From positions 1 to 59,301 of the forward strand of contig CANQNJ010000005.1 of NCBI GenBank assembly GCA_947625185.1: 59,301 bases of DNA, read 5' to 3'. Shown one piece after another: positions 7,574 to 16,481 of the stretch (within the stretch, counting starts at the first letter, position 1; every line of letters begins with the position of its first letter). The notes beneath the pieces are model-generated. The model was not told where the DNA came from and did no database searches. It saw only the letters and a list, made by a program, of their open reading frames with translations. The position numbers and the translations under genes were made by a program. Source of the stretch: an uncultured Clostridia bacterium (GTDB lineage Bacteria; Bacillota; Clostridia; Christensenellales; CAG-314).

Positions 7574-9595
7574 CTATTCGTGATGCGAAACGACCCTGTG
7601 CAAAAACTTCGGTCTGCATATCTGCTCAAAGCCCTGCGCAGCCACCATCCAGGCTCCGCCGCTTGCCGCGGGGTGAGTGCCGCCTATATAGACATCTCCC
7701 GCCCATTGCTTGCCGCCGCCGTTAAGATCTATTTCCGCGGTGTGCAAAAACCACTTCCAGGCGTCCTCGGCGCGACCTGTCATACACGCCGCGAGCGCAT
7801 AAGCCGAAGCGGAAAGAGAGGAGCCGTGTTCCGTGTAGCCGAGATAGAAACGGTAATTTGCCGCTATCTGCCCGACGGTGAAATACTGCGGCAAAGTGAC
7901 GGCAAGCATCACCACGTCCGCTTGTTTGATCACTCGCGTCGCCGTTGCCACACCCGTAGTGCCGCCCCAATATTCCCGCGGATTTACAAGACGTTTACGA
8001 ACCTCCTCCGCGGTGACGTCTTCGAGCGCGAAATAGCCATCGAATTGCTCCATAACGCCGTTGTCGCCGCACGCGGGCAAATACAGCTTGCTTGCCCATT
8101 CGTCGAGACTGTCGCAAATATCCGGTTCAAAACGGCGCAAAACCGCCGCGACCTCCGACGGAAACTCTCGCCGCAACGCTCTGCACAGCTCCAAAGCGCG
8201 TACTGTGCAGTGATAAGCCATATAGTTGGTATAGGCGTTGTTATTGACGCGTTCGTGATATTCGTCCGGTCCCATAACGTCCAACAACTCGAAACGATCC
8301 TTGTTGTGGTTGTAATAACTGTAACTATAATAAAACAGACTTATCTGCAACAGCGTTTCCAACCCGCCGCGAAGCAGCAGCTCGTTATCCTGCGTTTTGT
8401 CGAAGTATCGGATAATGCCCAAAGCCACGTCCGCCGAAATGTGTATCTGCTTGTCCTTGAAATACGTCCGCACGGGACGGTGGGTAAAGACGTCCGTAAC
8501 ATTGAAGTCGGAACAGGCGTCATAGCCGTCCTGACTCTCCCAGGCATAAAACGCGCCCTTGTACCCGTAACTCTTCGCCTTGGCAAGCGCGCCGTCAAGA
8601 GTGCGTATGCGATACTCTACGAGACGCTTCGCCGCGGCAATATCCGTATTCATAAAAAACGGCAGCAAAAACATCTCCGTATCCCAAAATACGGCGCCCT
8701 TGTAGGTCTGTCCCGACAAACCGCGGGCGGCTATCGAACAGTCTCCGCGCGGAGTGAGTATCAACAATTGATAAATGCTGTAACGCAGCGCAAACTGCGC
8801 GCGATCAATGCCGTCGCCCTCCAATTCCACGTCCGATCTGTCCCACATTTTGCTCCACATATCGGCATTGCGGGCGTAAAGCGCGTCATAGTCCTCCGTC
8901 GGCGTTGGCTGTTCGTCTCCGACAAGCACCTGCGCGATACGATCCAGAACGTACGTTTTACCCGCCGCGACCGTAACGTAAAAATGGGCGAACCTTCCGT
9001 CGAAACGGTTGGGCACGGAAGAAAATTTGCAGTTTACCCTGACGGAAGTTCCGCTTTCCTGCGCGGAGCCGACGGCATACAGCATATCCTCCCGACAGCC
9101 CTTGGCGACTGAGGAGAAGTGCGGACCGTTGAGTTCCCACACGTCGTCGTCGATGCCCGCTACTATCTCGACGGCAACATCAACGTCGGAAGAGACAGTC
9201 AGTCGGCTTGCAAGCACGTTGACGTCCGCCATACTGCAAAAACGCTGCGCTTTAAGCTCCAACGTGCCGCCGCATACGGAGAAACGGGTTTCTCGCGAGA
9301 AAACTCCGCAGCTTATATCCAGGCTATGACGGTGACCGATCACATTGTCGCTCCAAGCGCACAGCGGTTTGCCGTCCGCATACACCTGCAAATAAAAGGG
9401 ATTGAAGGCGTTGACCGTTTCGCGCCATTTGCCTTCGACGCCGTCGTACAATCCTGCTATATTCAACCCCACACAATGCTCGCGCGTCATCTCGTCCAAT
9501 GTGCCGCGATATCCGAACTTGCCGTTGCCTGTAATAAATTTATTGCCGTCGCTTACCACCGCGTCGCCGTCAAAGCCGTCGCGGGTAAGTATCAT
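7574..9595 (-). CDS. GH65 disaccharide phosphorylase, second paralogue
   Basis: A 673-residue GH65 protein with an N-terminal beta-sandwich (about 1-225), linker helices and an (alpha/alpha)6 barrel. The general-acid motif VMGPDEYHE gives Glu445, in the context usual for kojibiose/trehalose/maltose-type phosphorylases. A phosphate-binding HGSSLS-type loop follows in the C-terminal third. It should cleave an alpha-glucobiose with inversion to give glucose and beta-glucose 1-phosphate in the cytoplasm; linkage specificity cannot be read by eye. The start at 9595 forms an ATGA overlap with the upstream GH65 gene; the longer frame lacks its own ribosome site. At about 670 residues it is somewhat shorter than typical family members (about 750). 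Confidence 0.92.
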   Translation of the reverse strand: MILTRDGFDGDAVVSDGNKFITGNGKFGYRGTLDEMTREHCVGLNIAGLYDGVEGKWRETVNAFNPFYLQVYADGKPLCAWSDNVIGHRHSLDISCGVFSRETRFSVCGGTLELKAQRFCSMADVNVLASRLTVSSDVDVAVEIVAGIDDDVWELNGPHFSSVAKGCREDMLYAVGSAQESGTSVRVNCKFSSVPNRFDGRFAHFYVTVAAGKTYVLDRIAQVLVGDEQPTPTEDYDALYARNADMWSKMWDRSDVELEGDGIDRAQFALRYSIYQLLILTPRGDCSIAARGLSGQTYKGAVFWDTEMFLLPFFMNTDIAAAKRLVEYRIRTLDGALAKAKSYGYKGAFYAWESQDGYDACSDFNVTDVFTHRPVRTYFKDKQIHISADVALGIIRYFDKTQDNELLLRGGLETLLQISLFYYSYSYYNHNKDRFELLDVMGPDEYHERVNNNAYTNYMAYHCTVRALELCRALRREFPSEVAAVLRRFEPDICDSLDEWASKLYLPACGDNGVMEQFDGYFALEDVTAEEVRKRLVNPREYWGGTTGVATATRVIKQADVVMLAVTLPQYFTVGQIAANYRFYLGYTEHGSSLSASAYALAACMTGRAEDAWKWFLHTAEIDLNGGGKQWAGDVYIGGTHPAASGGAWMVAAQGFEQICRPKFLHRVVSHHE

Positions 9596-11844
9596 CTCGG
9601 GATCACCGTTTCGCCGCATACTTCCACCTCTTTACCGTAAACGAAAAGTTTCAACTTGCCCGTAGAACAGAGCCGCAGCCGATGCGGAGTGACGTCCACC
9701 GTCAGCTCGCATCCGCCGTAACCGAGTCGGAAGCAAAGCCTCTTCCACCCCGACGGCATAGTCGGATTGAGCGTCAGAAGTTCTCCGTCGCTGCGAACGC
9801 CGCCGAAACCGTACACTATATTCATCCACGCGGCGGCAATGCTTGTCAGATGCAAGCCCTCGTGGGTGTTGCGATTGTAGTCGTCCAGATCCAGCCTCGT
9901 GGCAAATCCGAAGAAGTTCGCCGCCTGCTCTGTCAAGCCGAGTTCGCTTGCCAGAATGGAATGTACCGACGGAGACAGAGAAGATTCGTGTATGCAACGC
10001 GGCTCATAGAATTCGTAATTGGCGCGTTTCTGCTCCAAAGTAAACTGCGACGAATACAGAAACATAAACATCAACACATCCGGCTGCTTGATTATGTCGT
10101 TGCGATAGATGCGGTCGTAACTCCAATGCGAATATAACGGAAACTGATCTGCGGGTATGTCGTCTACGTCTATGTGCGGCAGTTCATAGTATCCCCTGTG
10201 CTGCTCGAACAGCTTGGTACTGCTGTCGTACAGTATCAACATCTTGTCCGCGCAACGCTCAAACAGGTCAAGTTCCGACTGTTTCAAGCCCGTTTTTGCG
10301 ACCAACGCGGCGCGTTCCTCGTCGCTAAGCGAACTTACCGTACGCAATGTGAAGAGAAACGTCTGCTTTGCCATATAGTTGGTGTACGTGTTGTGATTGA
10401 CCATCATCTGAAATTCGTCCGGTCCCATCACGCCGTAATAGCCGAAGTATTCGTTCTTGGCGTCCCACTGTCCGCGCGAAGCCAAAAAACGGCAAATCTC
10501 CACCAACATTTCCGCGCCCGGTCCCGTCAGGAAAGCTCTGTCGCCGCACACGTTGACATAATGGGCAATACCGTACGCCACCGCCGTGGTAGGTTGCAGC
10601 TGCAAACTTGCGTGCTGCCACAGCGTACAAGCCTCTTCGCCGTTGAGCGTTGCAATGGGATAGCACGCCCCCGTACAATCGAGATCGCGCGCGCGTTTCT
10701 TGGCTTGCTCCAACGTGTTGTAACGATAACTGAGCAGATATTTAGCCGCGGCGGGATTGTTGAATAAATAATAGGGGAGACAATATGTTTCCGTATCCCA
10801 GAAAGCGTGACCGCTGTACGCCTCGCCCGTAAGTCCCTTGGCGCCGATGTTGTCGGTGGGGTCGGCTCCGTGATATGTCTGTTGCAGTTGAAATATGCAG
10901 AAGCGTATTCCCTGCTGATCGGCGTCGTCTCCTTCGATGACGATATCGGACTTGTTCCAAAAGCGCTGCCAATACGCCTCGTTGCGCTTGCGCGCGGCGT
11001 CATAACCTTCCGCTGCCTGTCGGGACAGCTCTTCGGAGGCGAAGTCGAGCAGTTTTGCGGCGTCTCCGCCGCGCTTGTCCACGGCATTTACTATCAATCT
11101 GTCGGCGACGAACTTATGCCCTGCTTCAAGACGTATGCGCAAAGTGTTGCATACAAGCCTGTCGGTCGCGGACACATACCACCGCCCATTGCAATTGCCG
11201 TCAACGTGCGATACGCTTGCCACGAGCTGCGACGTGGTTCGGGTGCTGCAAACGATGCCCGCGCATTTGCGGTCGACGGCAACTTGCTTCCACTGCACGG
11301 GTTGTCCCCAATGCAGCACGTTGAAATCCGTCTTGAATACCAACTCCACGTTGACGTCATCGTCCGATCGGACGCTTACGCGTTGATATGCGCGATTGGG
11401 ATACTCCATATCCAGAAAACGCTCAAACGACAATCTTACCGACTTGCCGTTCAGCTTCCATACGAGTTCGCGCGTAAGCAAGCCTTTTTTCATATCCAAT
11501 ACGCGGCGATAGTCGCTTATGTCCGCCTTCGCCTGATCGAACGCCACGCCGTCGACGCGAAGTTCCATTGCAAAATAATCGACGCTGTTGATCATATAAT
11601 GGGTGCGTCTGACAACGCCGAGATAGCCTGACGCCTGCTCGGGAGAATACTCGTATATGCCGTTGAAATAACTGCCTCTCAAAGTCGGCGCGGAAATTTC
11701 TTCGTCGGTATGTCCCCGCACGCCCATATATTCGTTTGCGAGAGAAAACACTGCCTCCGCAACGCGGTTGCGCTCGGGGTCGAAGCGCTCCTCCTCAACC
11801 GTCCAAGGGCGTACCGAAAAATACTCGGTAGCTTGCTTTGCCAT
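9592..11844 (-). CDS. GH65 glycoside phosphorylase, first paralogue
   Basis: A 750-residue GH65 enzyme. The N-terminal beta-sandwich domain contains NEYMGVRGHTDEE near residue 38. The catalytic barrel holds HAFWDTETYCLPYY (346-359) and the general-acid motif GVMGPDEFQ (Glu477). HESSLSPSVHS near the C-terminal third matches the phosphate loop. The motif MGPDEFQMMVNHN differs from the MGPDEYHERVNNN of its neighbour, so the two probably handle different linkages or chain lengths. AGGAGG lies 7 bases before ATG 11844. It overlaps the next GH65 gene by 4 bases and follows the permease genes after an 85-base gap that holds a hairpin. Confidence 0.92.
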   Translation of the reverse strand: MAKQATEYFSVRPWTVEEERFDPERNRVAEAVFSLANEYMGVRGHTDEEISAPTLRGSYFNGIYEYSPEQASGYLGVVRRTHYMINSVDYFAMELRVDGVAFDQAKADISDYRRVLDMKKGLLTRELVWKLNGKSVRLSFERFLDMEYPNRAYQRVSVRSDDDVNVELVFKTDFNVLHWGQPVQWKQVAVDRKCAGIVCSTRTTSQLVASVSHVDGNCNGRWYVSATDRLVCNTLRIRLEAGHKFVADRLIVNAVDKRGGDAAKLLDFASEELSRQAAEGYDAARKRNEAYWQRFWNKSDIVIEGDDADQQGIRFCIFQLQQTYHGADPTDNIGAKGLTGEAYSGHAFWDTETYCLPYYLFNNPAAAKYLLSYRYNTLEQAKKRARDLDCTGACYPIATLNGEEACTLWQHASLQLQPTTAVAYGIAHYVNVCGDRAFLTGPGAEMLVEICRFLASRGQWDAKNEYFGYYGVMGPDEFQMMVNHNTYTNYMAKQTFLFTLRTVSSLSDEERAALVAKTGLKQSELDLFERCADKMLILYDSSTKLFEQHRGYYELPHIDVDDIPADQFPLYSHWSYDRIYRNDIIKQPDVLMFMFLYSSQFTLEQKRANYEFYEPRCIHESSLSPSVHSILASELGLTEQAANFFGFATRLDLDDYNRNTHEGLHLTSIAAAWMNIVYGFGGVRSDGELLTLNPTMPSGWKRLCFRLGYGGCELTVDVTPHRLRLCSTGKLKLFVYGKEVEVCGETVIPR

Positions 11845-11862
11845 ATAATAACCTCCTTGTTT

Positions 11863-11910
11863 GCAAAAAGCACAACAACGCGCCGAGATATACGGATCGG
11901 TGTTGTGCTT
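11863..11910 (-). terminator. intercistronic hairpin between transporter and phosphorylase genes
   Basis: AAGCACAACA (11868-11877) pairs with TGTTGTGCTT (11901-11910) and is followed on the minus strand by TTTTTG. It sits inside the presumed operon and could be a partial terminator or an mRNA processing/stability site that lowers phosphorylase expression relative to the binding protein. Confidence 0.55.
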
Positions 11911-11929
11911 GCCGTGTAAAGGGACCGTT

Positions 11930-12892
11930 TCAGCCCTTGATGCCGCTTGTCGCGCCCGTTCCCATAATCTGCCGTTGGAAAACGGCGAACAGCACTATCT
12001 GCGGAAGTATGGTGATAGCCACGGCGATCAGATACTTGTCAATGCCGAAATCCGCCATATTTGCCATTGACGAACGCAGATTGTATATTACCACCATTGC
12101 CGTGTACAGGTCCTGATCCTGCAACAACAGATACGGCAGCAGGAAATCCGCCCATGCCGCGGTCATCGCGAATATGCTTACGACGCCCATTATCGGACGG
12201 GACAACGGCAGCACCATAGAGAAGAATATCCGCATATTGCCCGCGCCGTCGATACGCGCCGACTCGATAAGCGACTCGGGGATGGTATCGAAATAGTTTT
12301 TTATCATCATAAAGTAATAGCTGTTGGCGCCGTACAGCAGGCACAGCGGAACGAACGTCGCATATCCCGTCAATCCCAACTTGTTGATATTAGCATACAA
12401 CGGCACGAGAGAAGCCACCGCGGGGATCATATAACTTGCCATGATCAATCCGTAGACCACCTTGTGTCCGCTCGGCTTGACGATGGATACCGCATAGGCG
12501 AGCAAGCCGTTGAAGAATACCGCGCAGATCACCGACCCGACGACCAAAAGCAACGTGTTGAGGAAATATCTTGTGAAACCGACGGTTTTCCACACTTCCG
12601 CTATTTTGCCCAGGTCGATAGACTTGGGCCAGAACGTAAAGGGCGCCTTGAACACGTCCTGCGCGTCCTTGAATCCCGCCAGAAACAGCCACAGCACGGG
12701 AATGACTGCGGTAAGCACCGCCGCAAGCAACACGAGCAAAATGGCGGCGTACAGCAACTTGTATATCCATTTCTTATACTCCATCCCCGTGACGATACCT
12801 TCCGTCTTGTTGCGAAGGCGATATCTGAACGGAATATGATTGGCGGATCTTTTCCTTATTCGCTCTCCGATACGGGCAAAAAACTTTTTCAT
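11930..12892 (-). CDS. sugar ABC transporter permease (MalG/UgpE type)
   Basis: A 320-residue inner-membrane permease with about six predicted membrane segments, the first around residues 50-75 after an unusually long basic N-terminus. The EAA loop ESARIDGAGNMRIFFSMVLPLSRP contacts the ATPase. With its partner it forms the channel for oligosaccharides delivered by the upstream lipoprotein. The start at 12892 gives an ATGA overlap with the preceding permease gene. No ATPase gene is in this operon; the MalK-type protein encoded around 26.4-28.3 kb is the obvious candidate. Confidence 0.93.
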   Translation of the reverse strand: MKKFFARIGERIRKRSANHIPFRYRLRNKTEGIVTGMEYKKWIYKLLYAAILLVLLAAVLTAVIPVLWLFLAGFKDAQDVFKAPFTFWPKSIDLGKIAEVWKTVGFTRYFLNTLLLVVGSVICAVFFNGLLAYAVSIVKPSGHKVVYGLIMASYMIPAVASLVPLYANINKLGLTGYATFVPLCLLYGANSYYFMMIKNYFDTIPESLIESARIDGAGNMRIFFSMVLPLSRPIMGVVSIFAMTAAWADFLLPYLLLQDQDLYTAMVVIYNLRSSMANMADFGIDKYLIAVAITILPQIVLFAVFQRQIMGTGATSGIKG

Positions 12893-13824
12893 TGTTTTAC
12901 CCTCCTGTTCAAAGCGAAATACACCACGCTCAATGCGCCTATGATCAGCGCCAACATTACGCCCACAGCCGCGCCCGCGCCGGGATCGCGATCGATAAAC
13001 GTATACTTGTAGCACAGATACATAAGGGATATGGAAGCGTTGTCCGGACCGCCTGCCGTCATAACCATCGGCTCGTAAAATACCTGAAATACCGAGATGA
13101 TCTGCAACAAAAACAACAGCTTGATGGTAGGACGTATGGAGGGCAGAGTAACGTTCCATATGCGGCGCAACACGCCCGCGCCGTCCAACTTTGCCACCTC
13201 GTAAAGAGTGCTGTCCACCGTCTGCAAAGCAGACAGATATATAAGTACCGTGCCCCCAGCGCCGCGCCAGGTCATTACCAGAACTATTACGGGTATGACC
13301 CACTTGCTGTCGGACAGAACGGTGACGGGTCCCGCGCCGAATATGCTCAGGAAACCGTTGATCATACTTCCGTTGCTGCCGTCCAGAATATTGGTCCACA
13401 TCAGCACCACGGCTATGCCGCTGATGATATTGGGAATATACATACCCAGACGGAAAAAGCCCTTGAAGTGTACCGTCTCCGAAAGCAGCAATCCCAAAAA
13501 CAACGGCAGCAAAAAGCCTATCGCGATGGACCATACCGCATACAGAAATGTATTGAGTACCGCTTTGCCGAAGGCGGGATCGCGGAATACTCTGGCATAG
13601 TTGTCAAATCCCACAAAGGATTGCCGTTCAAAACGCTTGATCTCGTAGAAAGAGTAGGAGATATTCTCGAAAAGCGGCACCCATATGAAAAACGCAAACA
13701 GCACAAGCGAGGGGAGCATTATCGCCCACCCTCCCCAATTGCGTTTGAGAAAACGTTTCAATTTGTTGCCGAACGTAGTCTGCGTTTTGGGCAATTCCGC
13801 CGTTGCGGCTTTGAATTTGTTCAT
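12889..13824 (-). CDS. sugar ABC transporter permease (MalF/UgpA type)
   Basis: A 311-residue permease with six predicted membrane segments, the first at about residues 33-53 (MLPSLVLFAFFIWVPLFENI). The EAA motif is YEVAKLDGAGVLRRIWNVTLPSIRP. It lacks the extra periplasmic domain of E. coli MalF, as usual for the CUT1 family in Gram-positives. It follows the binding-protein gene by a single base and overlaps the next permease by 4 bases, so the three are translationally coupled. Substrate is inferred from the phosphorylases downstream. Confidence 0.93.
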   Translation of the reverse strand: MNKFKAATAELPKTQTTFGNKLKRFLKRNWGGWAIMLPSLVLFAFFIWVPLFENISYSFYEIKRFERQSFVGFDNYARVFRDPAFGKAVLNTFLYAVWSIAIGFLLPLFLGLLLSETVHFKGFFRLGMYIPNIISGIAVVLMWTNILDGSNGSMINGFLSIFGAGPVTVLSDSKWVIPVIVLVMTWRGAGGTVLIYLSALQTVDSTLYEVAKLDGAGVLRRIWNVTLPSIRPTIKLLFLLQIISVFQVFYEPMVMTAGGPDNASISLMYLCYKYTFIDRDPGAGAAVGVMLALIIGALSVVYFALNRRVKQ

Positions 13825-13825
13825 A

Positions 13826-15235
13826 TCAATTTACTCTGTCCAAATATATGCTCTGAAATAGACTGTTCTGCGTTTGCAGCGCCGTAAGCGGATTTGCCGA
13901 CGCGGGTTTGCTCAGAACGCTCTGTATCGCGTTGTCCAACAAGCCGTACAGATCCTGACAATAGTACGGTTCCTCGTCGTGCCGCATAGTGTGTATCGTA
14001 TCGAAGAAATCCTTGAAGTACTCATAGTTGACGTTGACGTACCGATTCTCCATTTCGTCGGCTATGGCAAGATAATCCTCGTTCTTCCACGCCTTGATAG
14101 TGGGAAGTATCGGCATACCCTTGCTCTGCGCCACCGTAAAACCTTTTTCGAGGGCGGCAACGGCTATTTCGTCCGTCTCGGGACTGCGCCCGATATATTT
14201 GAGGAAGCGCAGCGCGCCTTCCACCTGCTCGTCGGTGGCGTTGTCGGCAAATACATAGGGCGTGCCGCCGAACAGCGCATAGCGGCTGGTTCCGTCGCCC
14301 GTGGGCATCGGGACAAACGCAAAGTCGTCCTTGTTGAAGCCGTAGCTCGTGATAGGCTGCGCAAGCGCGTCGTTGCCGACAAACGCCATTACCACGCCGT
14401 CCGAGCCTACCTTGGCGGGCCAATCGTTGTAGTTGAGAGAAGTGCCCGGATAGCACAGACCTTCCTGAGCAAGTTCCTGTATCCAACCGAGAGCCTGCAC
14501 CATTCCGTTGTCGTCCAGATGTGCGGTCCACTTGCCGTTTTCCTTGACTTCCAGCGCTTTCGTGCCGAAATTCCACCCCATATTGGCAAGTTGCCAACCG
14601 CCCTGCTTGTTGGCGGAGAGAATGAGTATGCCGTAGGTATTGTCGTACGTCTCTGCCGTGAGGCGGCATATCTCCGTGATCTGTTGGAACGTCGTGGGAT
14701 ACAGCGGATCGCCGTTATCGTCGTAAATCTTATATGTGCCGTCGGCTTTCTTGTCTATCAACCCCATATCGTACATCAATTCGAGGTTGATAAACAGTCC
14801 CATTCCGTAGCCGTCGCGCGGAATGCCGTACAATTTGCCGTCCACGGTGAGTTGTTCTCTCATAGAGTCGTCTATCTTGTCCAACCAACCGAGTTCGCTC
14901 ACCTGATCGGTGATATCGCGAATGTACCCTTCCTCGATGAGCATAGCGGGCTCGGTGAAATATGTCTGAAATATCGTCGGCAGATTGCCCGTGTTGCCCT
15001 TAGCCGCCACCGTTTCGGGACTGTATTGGTAGGGTTCGGCGACTATCTCGTATTGCGGATAGTCCGCTTCGAAGTTGGCTTTCCACTCTTCGTACATAGC
15101 GACGTCGCTCTTTTGCGAATTCTCCGGCCAAAATCCCACCGAGATCTTGATCTTTCCGTTATCCGGCTGACAGGCGCACAGCAATGCGCACATCATCACC
15201 GTTACTATCGCAAGGCAAATCAATTTCTTTTTCAT
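13826..15235 (-). CDS. extracellular sugar-binding lipoprotein (ABC transporter)
   Basis: A 469-residue solute-binding protein of the MalE-like CUT1 class. A lipoprotein signal (MKKKLICLAIVTVMMCALLCAC) ends in a lipobox, and the mature protein has the alternating alpha/beta pattern with tyrosines and tryptophans expected for sugar stacking. GGGAGG lies 5-6 bases before ATG 15235. It is the first gene of a six-gene unit (binding protein, two permeases, two GH65 enzymes, pgmB) and is preceded by a strong promoter and the shared operator. The likely ligand is an alpha-gluco-oligosaccharide; this is inference from context. Confidence 0.92.
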   Translation of the reverse strand: MKKKLICLAIVTVMMCALLCACQPDNGKIKISVGFWPENSQKSDVAMYEEWKANFEADYPQYEIVAEPYQYSPETVAAKGNTGNLPTIFQTYFTEPAMLIEEGYIRDITDQVSELGWLDKIDDSMREQLTVDGKLYGIPRDGYGMGLFINLELMYDMGLIDKKADGTYKIYDDNGDPLYPTTFQQITEICRLTAETYDNTYGILILSANKQGGWQLANMGWNFGTKALEVKENGKWTAHLDDNGMVQALGWIQELAQEGLCYPGTSLNYNDWPAKVGSDGVVMAFVGNDALAQPITSYGFNKDDFAFVPMPTGDGTSRYALFGGTPYVFADNATDEQVEGALRFLKYIGRSPETDEIAVAALEKGFTVAQSKGMPILPTIKAWKNEDYLAIADEMENRYVNVNYEYFKDFFDTIHTMRHDEEPYYCQDLYGLLDNAIQSVLSKPASANPLTALQTQNSLFQSIYLDRVN

Positions 15236-15286
15236 AAATACCTCCCGCGCAGCGGTATAAGAGTATACTGCTACATATATAGTTTT

Positions 15287-15315
15287 ATTATAAATGCGGA
15301 AATGTATTTATTCAA
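15287..15315 (-). promoter_or_regulatory. sigma-A promoter of the transporter/phosphorylase operon
   Basis: Minus-strand TTGAAT (15310-15315) and TATAAT (15287-15292) with a 17-bp spacer; predicted start near 15280. The -35 lies beside a TTCAATTGAA palindrome. Confidence 0.8.
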
Positions 15316-15324
15316 TTGAAGTAA

Positions 15325-15350
15325 TCTGCAAAATAGGTTGTTATTCTGCA
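15325..15350 (-). promoter_or_regulatory. shared operator, site 1
   Basis: Plus-strand TCTGCA-N5-GGTTG-N4-TCTGCA, ending 32 bases upstream of the -10 box. The same motif, spacing and distance occur before the two beta-helix lipoprotein genes. The two TCTGCA half-sites are 20 bp apart and directly repeated, as expected for an AraC-family activator; the regulator encoded at 19040-20275 is the inferred ligand. Confidence 0.8.
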
Positions 15351-15354
15351 CAAC

Positions 15355-15382
15355 AAAAAAAACAGACCGCGCCGAAAGCGCG
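15355..15382 (-). terminator. minus-strand terminator upstream of the transporter operon
   Basis: The CGCGC/GCGCG stem with a TTTCG loop is followed on the minus strand by GTCTG and eight T. It would stop transcripts arriving from the sensor operon. A near-copy of the stem (CGCGCTTTCGGCGC) lies at 16459-16475, on the other side of the toxin-antitoxin pair. Confidence 0.6.
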
Positions 15383-15707
15383 TTATTGATAGCAATTCAA
15401 AGCATATTCATCGGAAAATGAACAATAAGTTAATTCTCGGTTGCGCAACTAAATATAATAACCGGGCAAAACAATGGAAATGTGCGTAAATCATATGCTT
15501 TCGCCATTCTGCACGAACAACGTTTTGAAAATATATGCGTACAGCAGTCATAAACGGCTCCCGACGATCCGAATTTTCGCTATCTGCGATTGCAAATATA
15601 TTTTTTTTCGCCCCCTTATTAAATTACAGTAAAAAACTCATTATGAAGAGCTGTTTTCTGCGATTTTGTGATTTTTAACGATTCTTTCGGAATTGCGGCT
15701 AGAAAAA
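15383..15707. other. AT-rich gene-free stretch
   Basis: About 325 bases between the terminator and the toxin-antitoxin promoter. One isolated TCTGCA occurs at 15508, without the GGTTG core. I see no gene or repeat here. Confidence 0.4.
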
Positions 15708-15747
15708 TTGACGTCAGGGACAAATTGTGGTATAATAAGACCGCAAT
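15708..15747 (+). promoter_or_regulatory. toxin-antitoxin promoter with overlapping palindrome
   Basis: TTGACG (15708-15713) and TATAAT (15731-15736) with a 17-bp spacer. An imperfect palindrome, ATTGTGG...CCGCAAT (15724-15747), straddles the -10, the usual place for an autoregulatory antitoxin operator. Confidence 0.75.
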
Positions 15748-15777
15748 CAGAACATAATATATCGGAGGAGTAATATT

Positions 15778-16053
15778 ATGACTCAACAATTACCTAAAAT
15801 TTTGCCTGTAAACGAACTTAAAAACACCGCAAGCATAATGAAAACGTGTCGCGAAAGTTCCGTCCCCATCGTTATCACCAGAAACGGATACGGCGAAGCG
15901 GTCATGATGAGCGTAGAACTTTACGAAGAAATGTTTGCAAAAATGCAAGAAGCCGCTTTGATAAACGCGGGTTTGGAAGAGATAGACAAAGGCGCCGTTC
16001 CCGCAGACGGAAAGGAATTTTTCCATTCGATGAGGAATAAATATGGCAAATAA
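15778..16053 (+). CDS. antitoxin, Phd/YefM family
   Basis: A 91-residue protein with the Phd/YefM fold: PVNELKNTASIMKTC at the N-terminus, then PIVITRNGYGEAVMMSVELYEEM, the beta strand and helix that form the DNA-binding dimer. The C-terminal tail (from about residue 60) is the part that usually wraps the toxin. GGAGGAG lies 7 bases before the ATG. The gene overlaps the toxin gene by 11 bases, the standard antitoxin-first order. The protein should neutralise the toxin and, with it, repress the promoter through the palindrome at the -10. Confidence 0.9.
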   Translation: MTQQLPKILPVNELKNTASIMKTCRESSVPIVITRNGYGEAVMMSVELYEEMFAKMQEAALINAGLEEIDKGAVPADGKEFFHSMRNKYGK

Positions 16054-16354
16054 ATATTGCTTAAAAATCTTTCCTTCGGCGCAAGCGGATTTGGAGAGTA
16101 TATTCGCTTATATTTCCGTAGAATTGAAAAACCCGTCGGCGGCAAAAAATCAAATCGATGACTTTGAAAAGGCGTTCGATAATATATGCGCCTTTCCCGA
16201 ACATTGTCCCGTGATAGACAACGAGTATGTTAAGGATAAAACTCTGCGCAAACTGATCGTCAACAATTACATAGCATTCTTACGCATAAAAGATAATGAA
16301 ATTCAAGTGGTCAGAGTGCTTTACGGAATGAGAAATTACCACGACATGCTGTAA
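16043..16354 (+). CDS. toxin, RelE/ParE superfamily
   Basis: A 103-residue protein with the ParE/RelE pattern: an N-terminal strand (YCLKIFPSAQADLESIFAYI), paired helices with NPSAAKNQIDDFEKAF, and the C-terminal strands RKLIVNNYIAFLRIKDNEIQVVRVLYGMRNY. The FLRI...VVRVLYGMRNY ending resembles ParE/YoeB-type plasmid stabilisation toxins, but whether it cleaves mRNA or inhibits gyrase cannot be decided by eye. It is translationally coupled to the antitoxin and followed by a strong terminator. The pair is the only plus-strand unit in a long minus-strand region, which suggests insertion. Confidence 0.9.
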   Translation: MANKYCLKIFPSAQADLESIFAYISVELKNPSAAKNQIDDFEKAFDNICAFPEHCPVIDNEYVKDKTLRKLIVNNYIAFLRIKDNEIQVVRVLYGMRNYHDML

Positions 16355-16370
16355 GTCTGTCGTATATGCA

Positions 16371-16405
16371 AAGAAGTCGGAAGTTTTTGCTCCCGACTTC
16401 TTTGT
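16371..16405 (+). terminator. terminator after the toxin gene
   Basis: AAGAAGTCGG pairs with CCGACTTCTT around a T-rich loop and is followed by TGTTTATTC. A very similar hairpin lies at 52090-52115. Confidence 0.75.
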
Positions 16406-16481
16406 TTATTCTGCCACAAGGTACGTTTCCGTACATAATTTATGATTTTACACCAAATGCGCCGAAAGCGCGGTCGTACAG

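Noticed and set aside
9592..11844. The two adjacent GH65 genes as a frameshifted single gene
   Set aside because: Each has its own complete N-terminal sandwich, barrel and catalytic Glu; the 4-base ATGA overlap is ordinary translational coupling.
15508..15513. A fourth operator site (isolated TCTGCA)
   Set aside because: The GGTTG core and second half-site are missing and no -10 box lies at the required distance.
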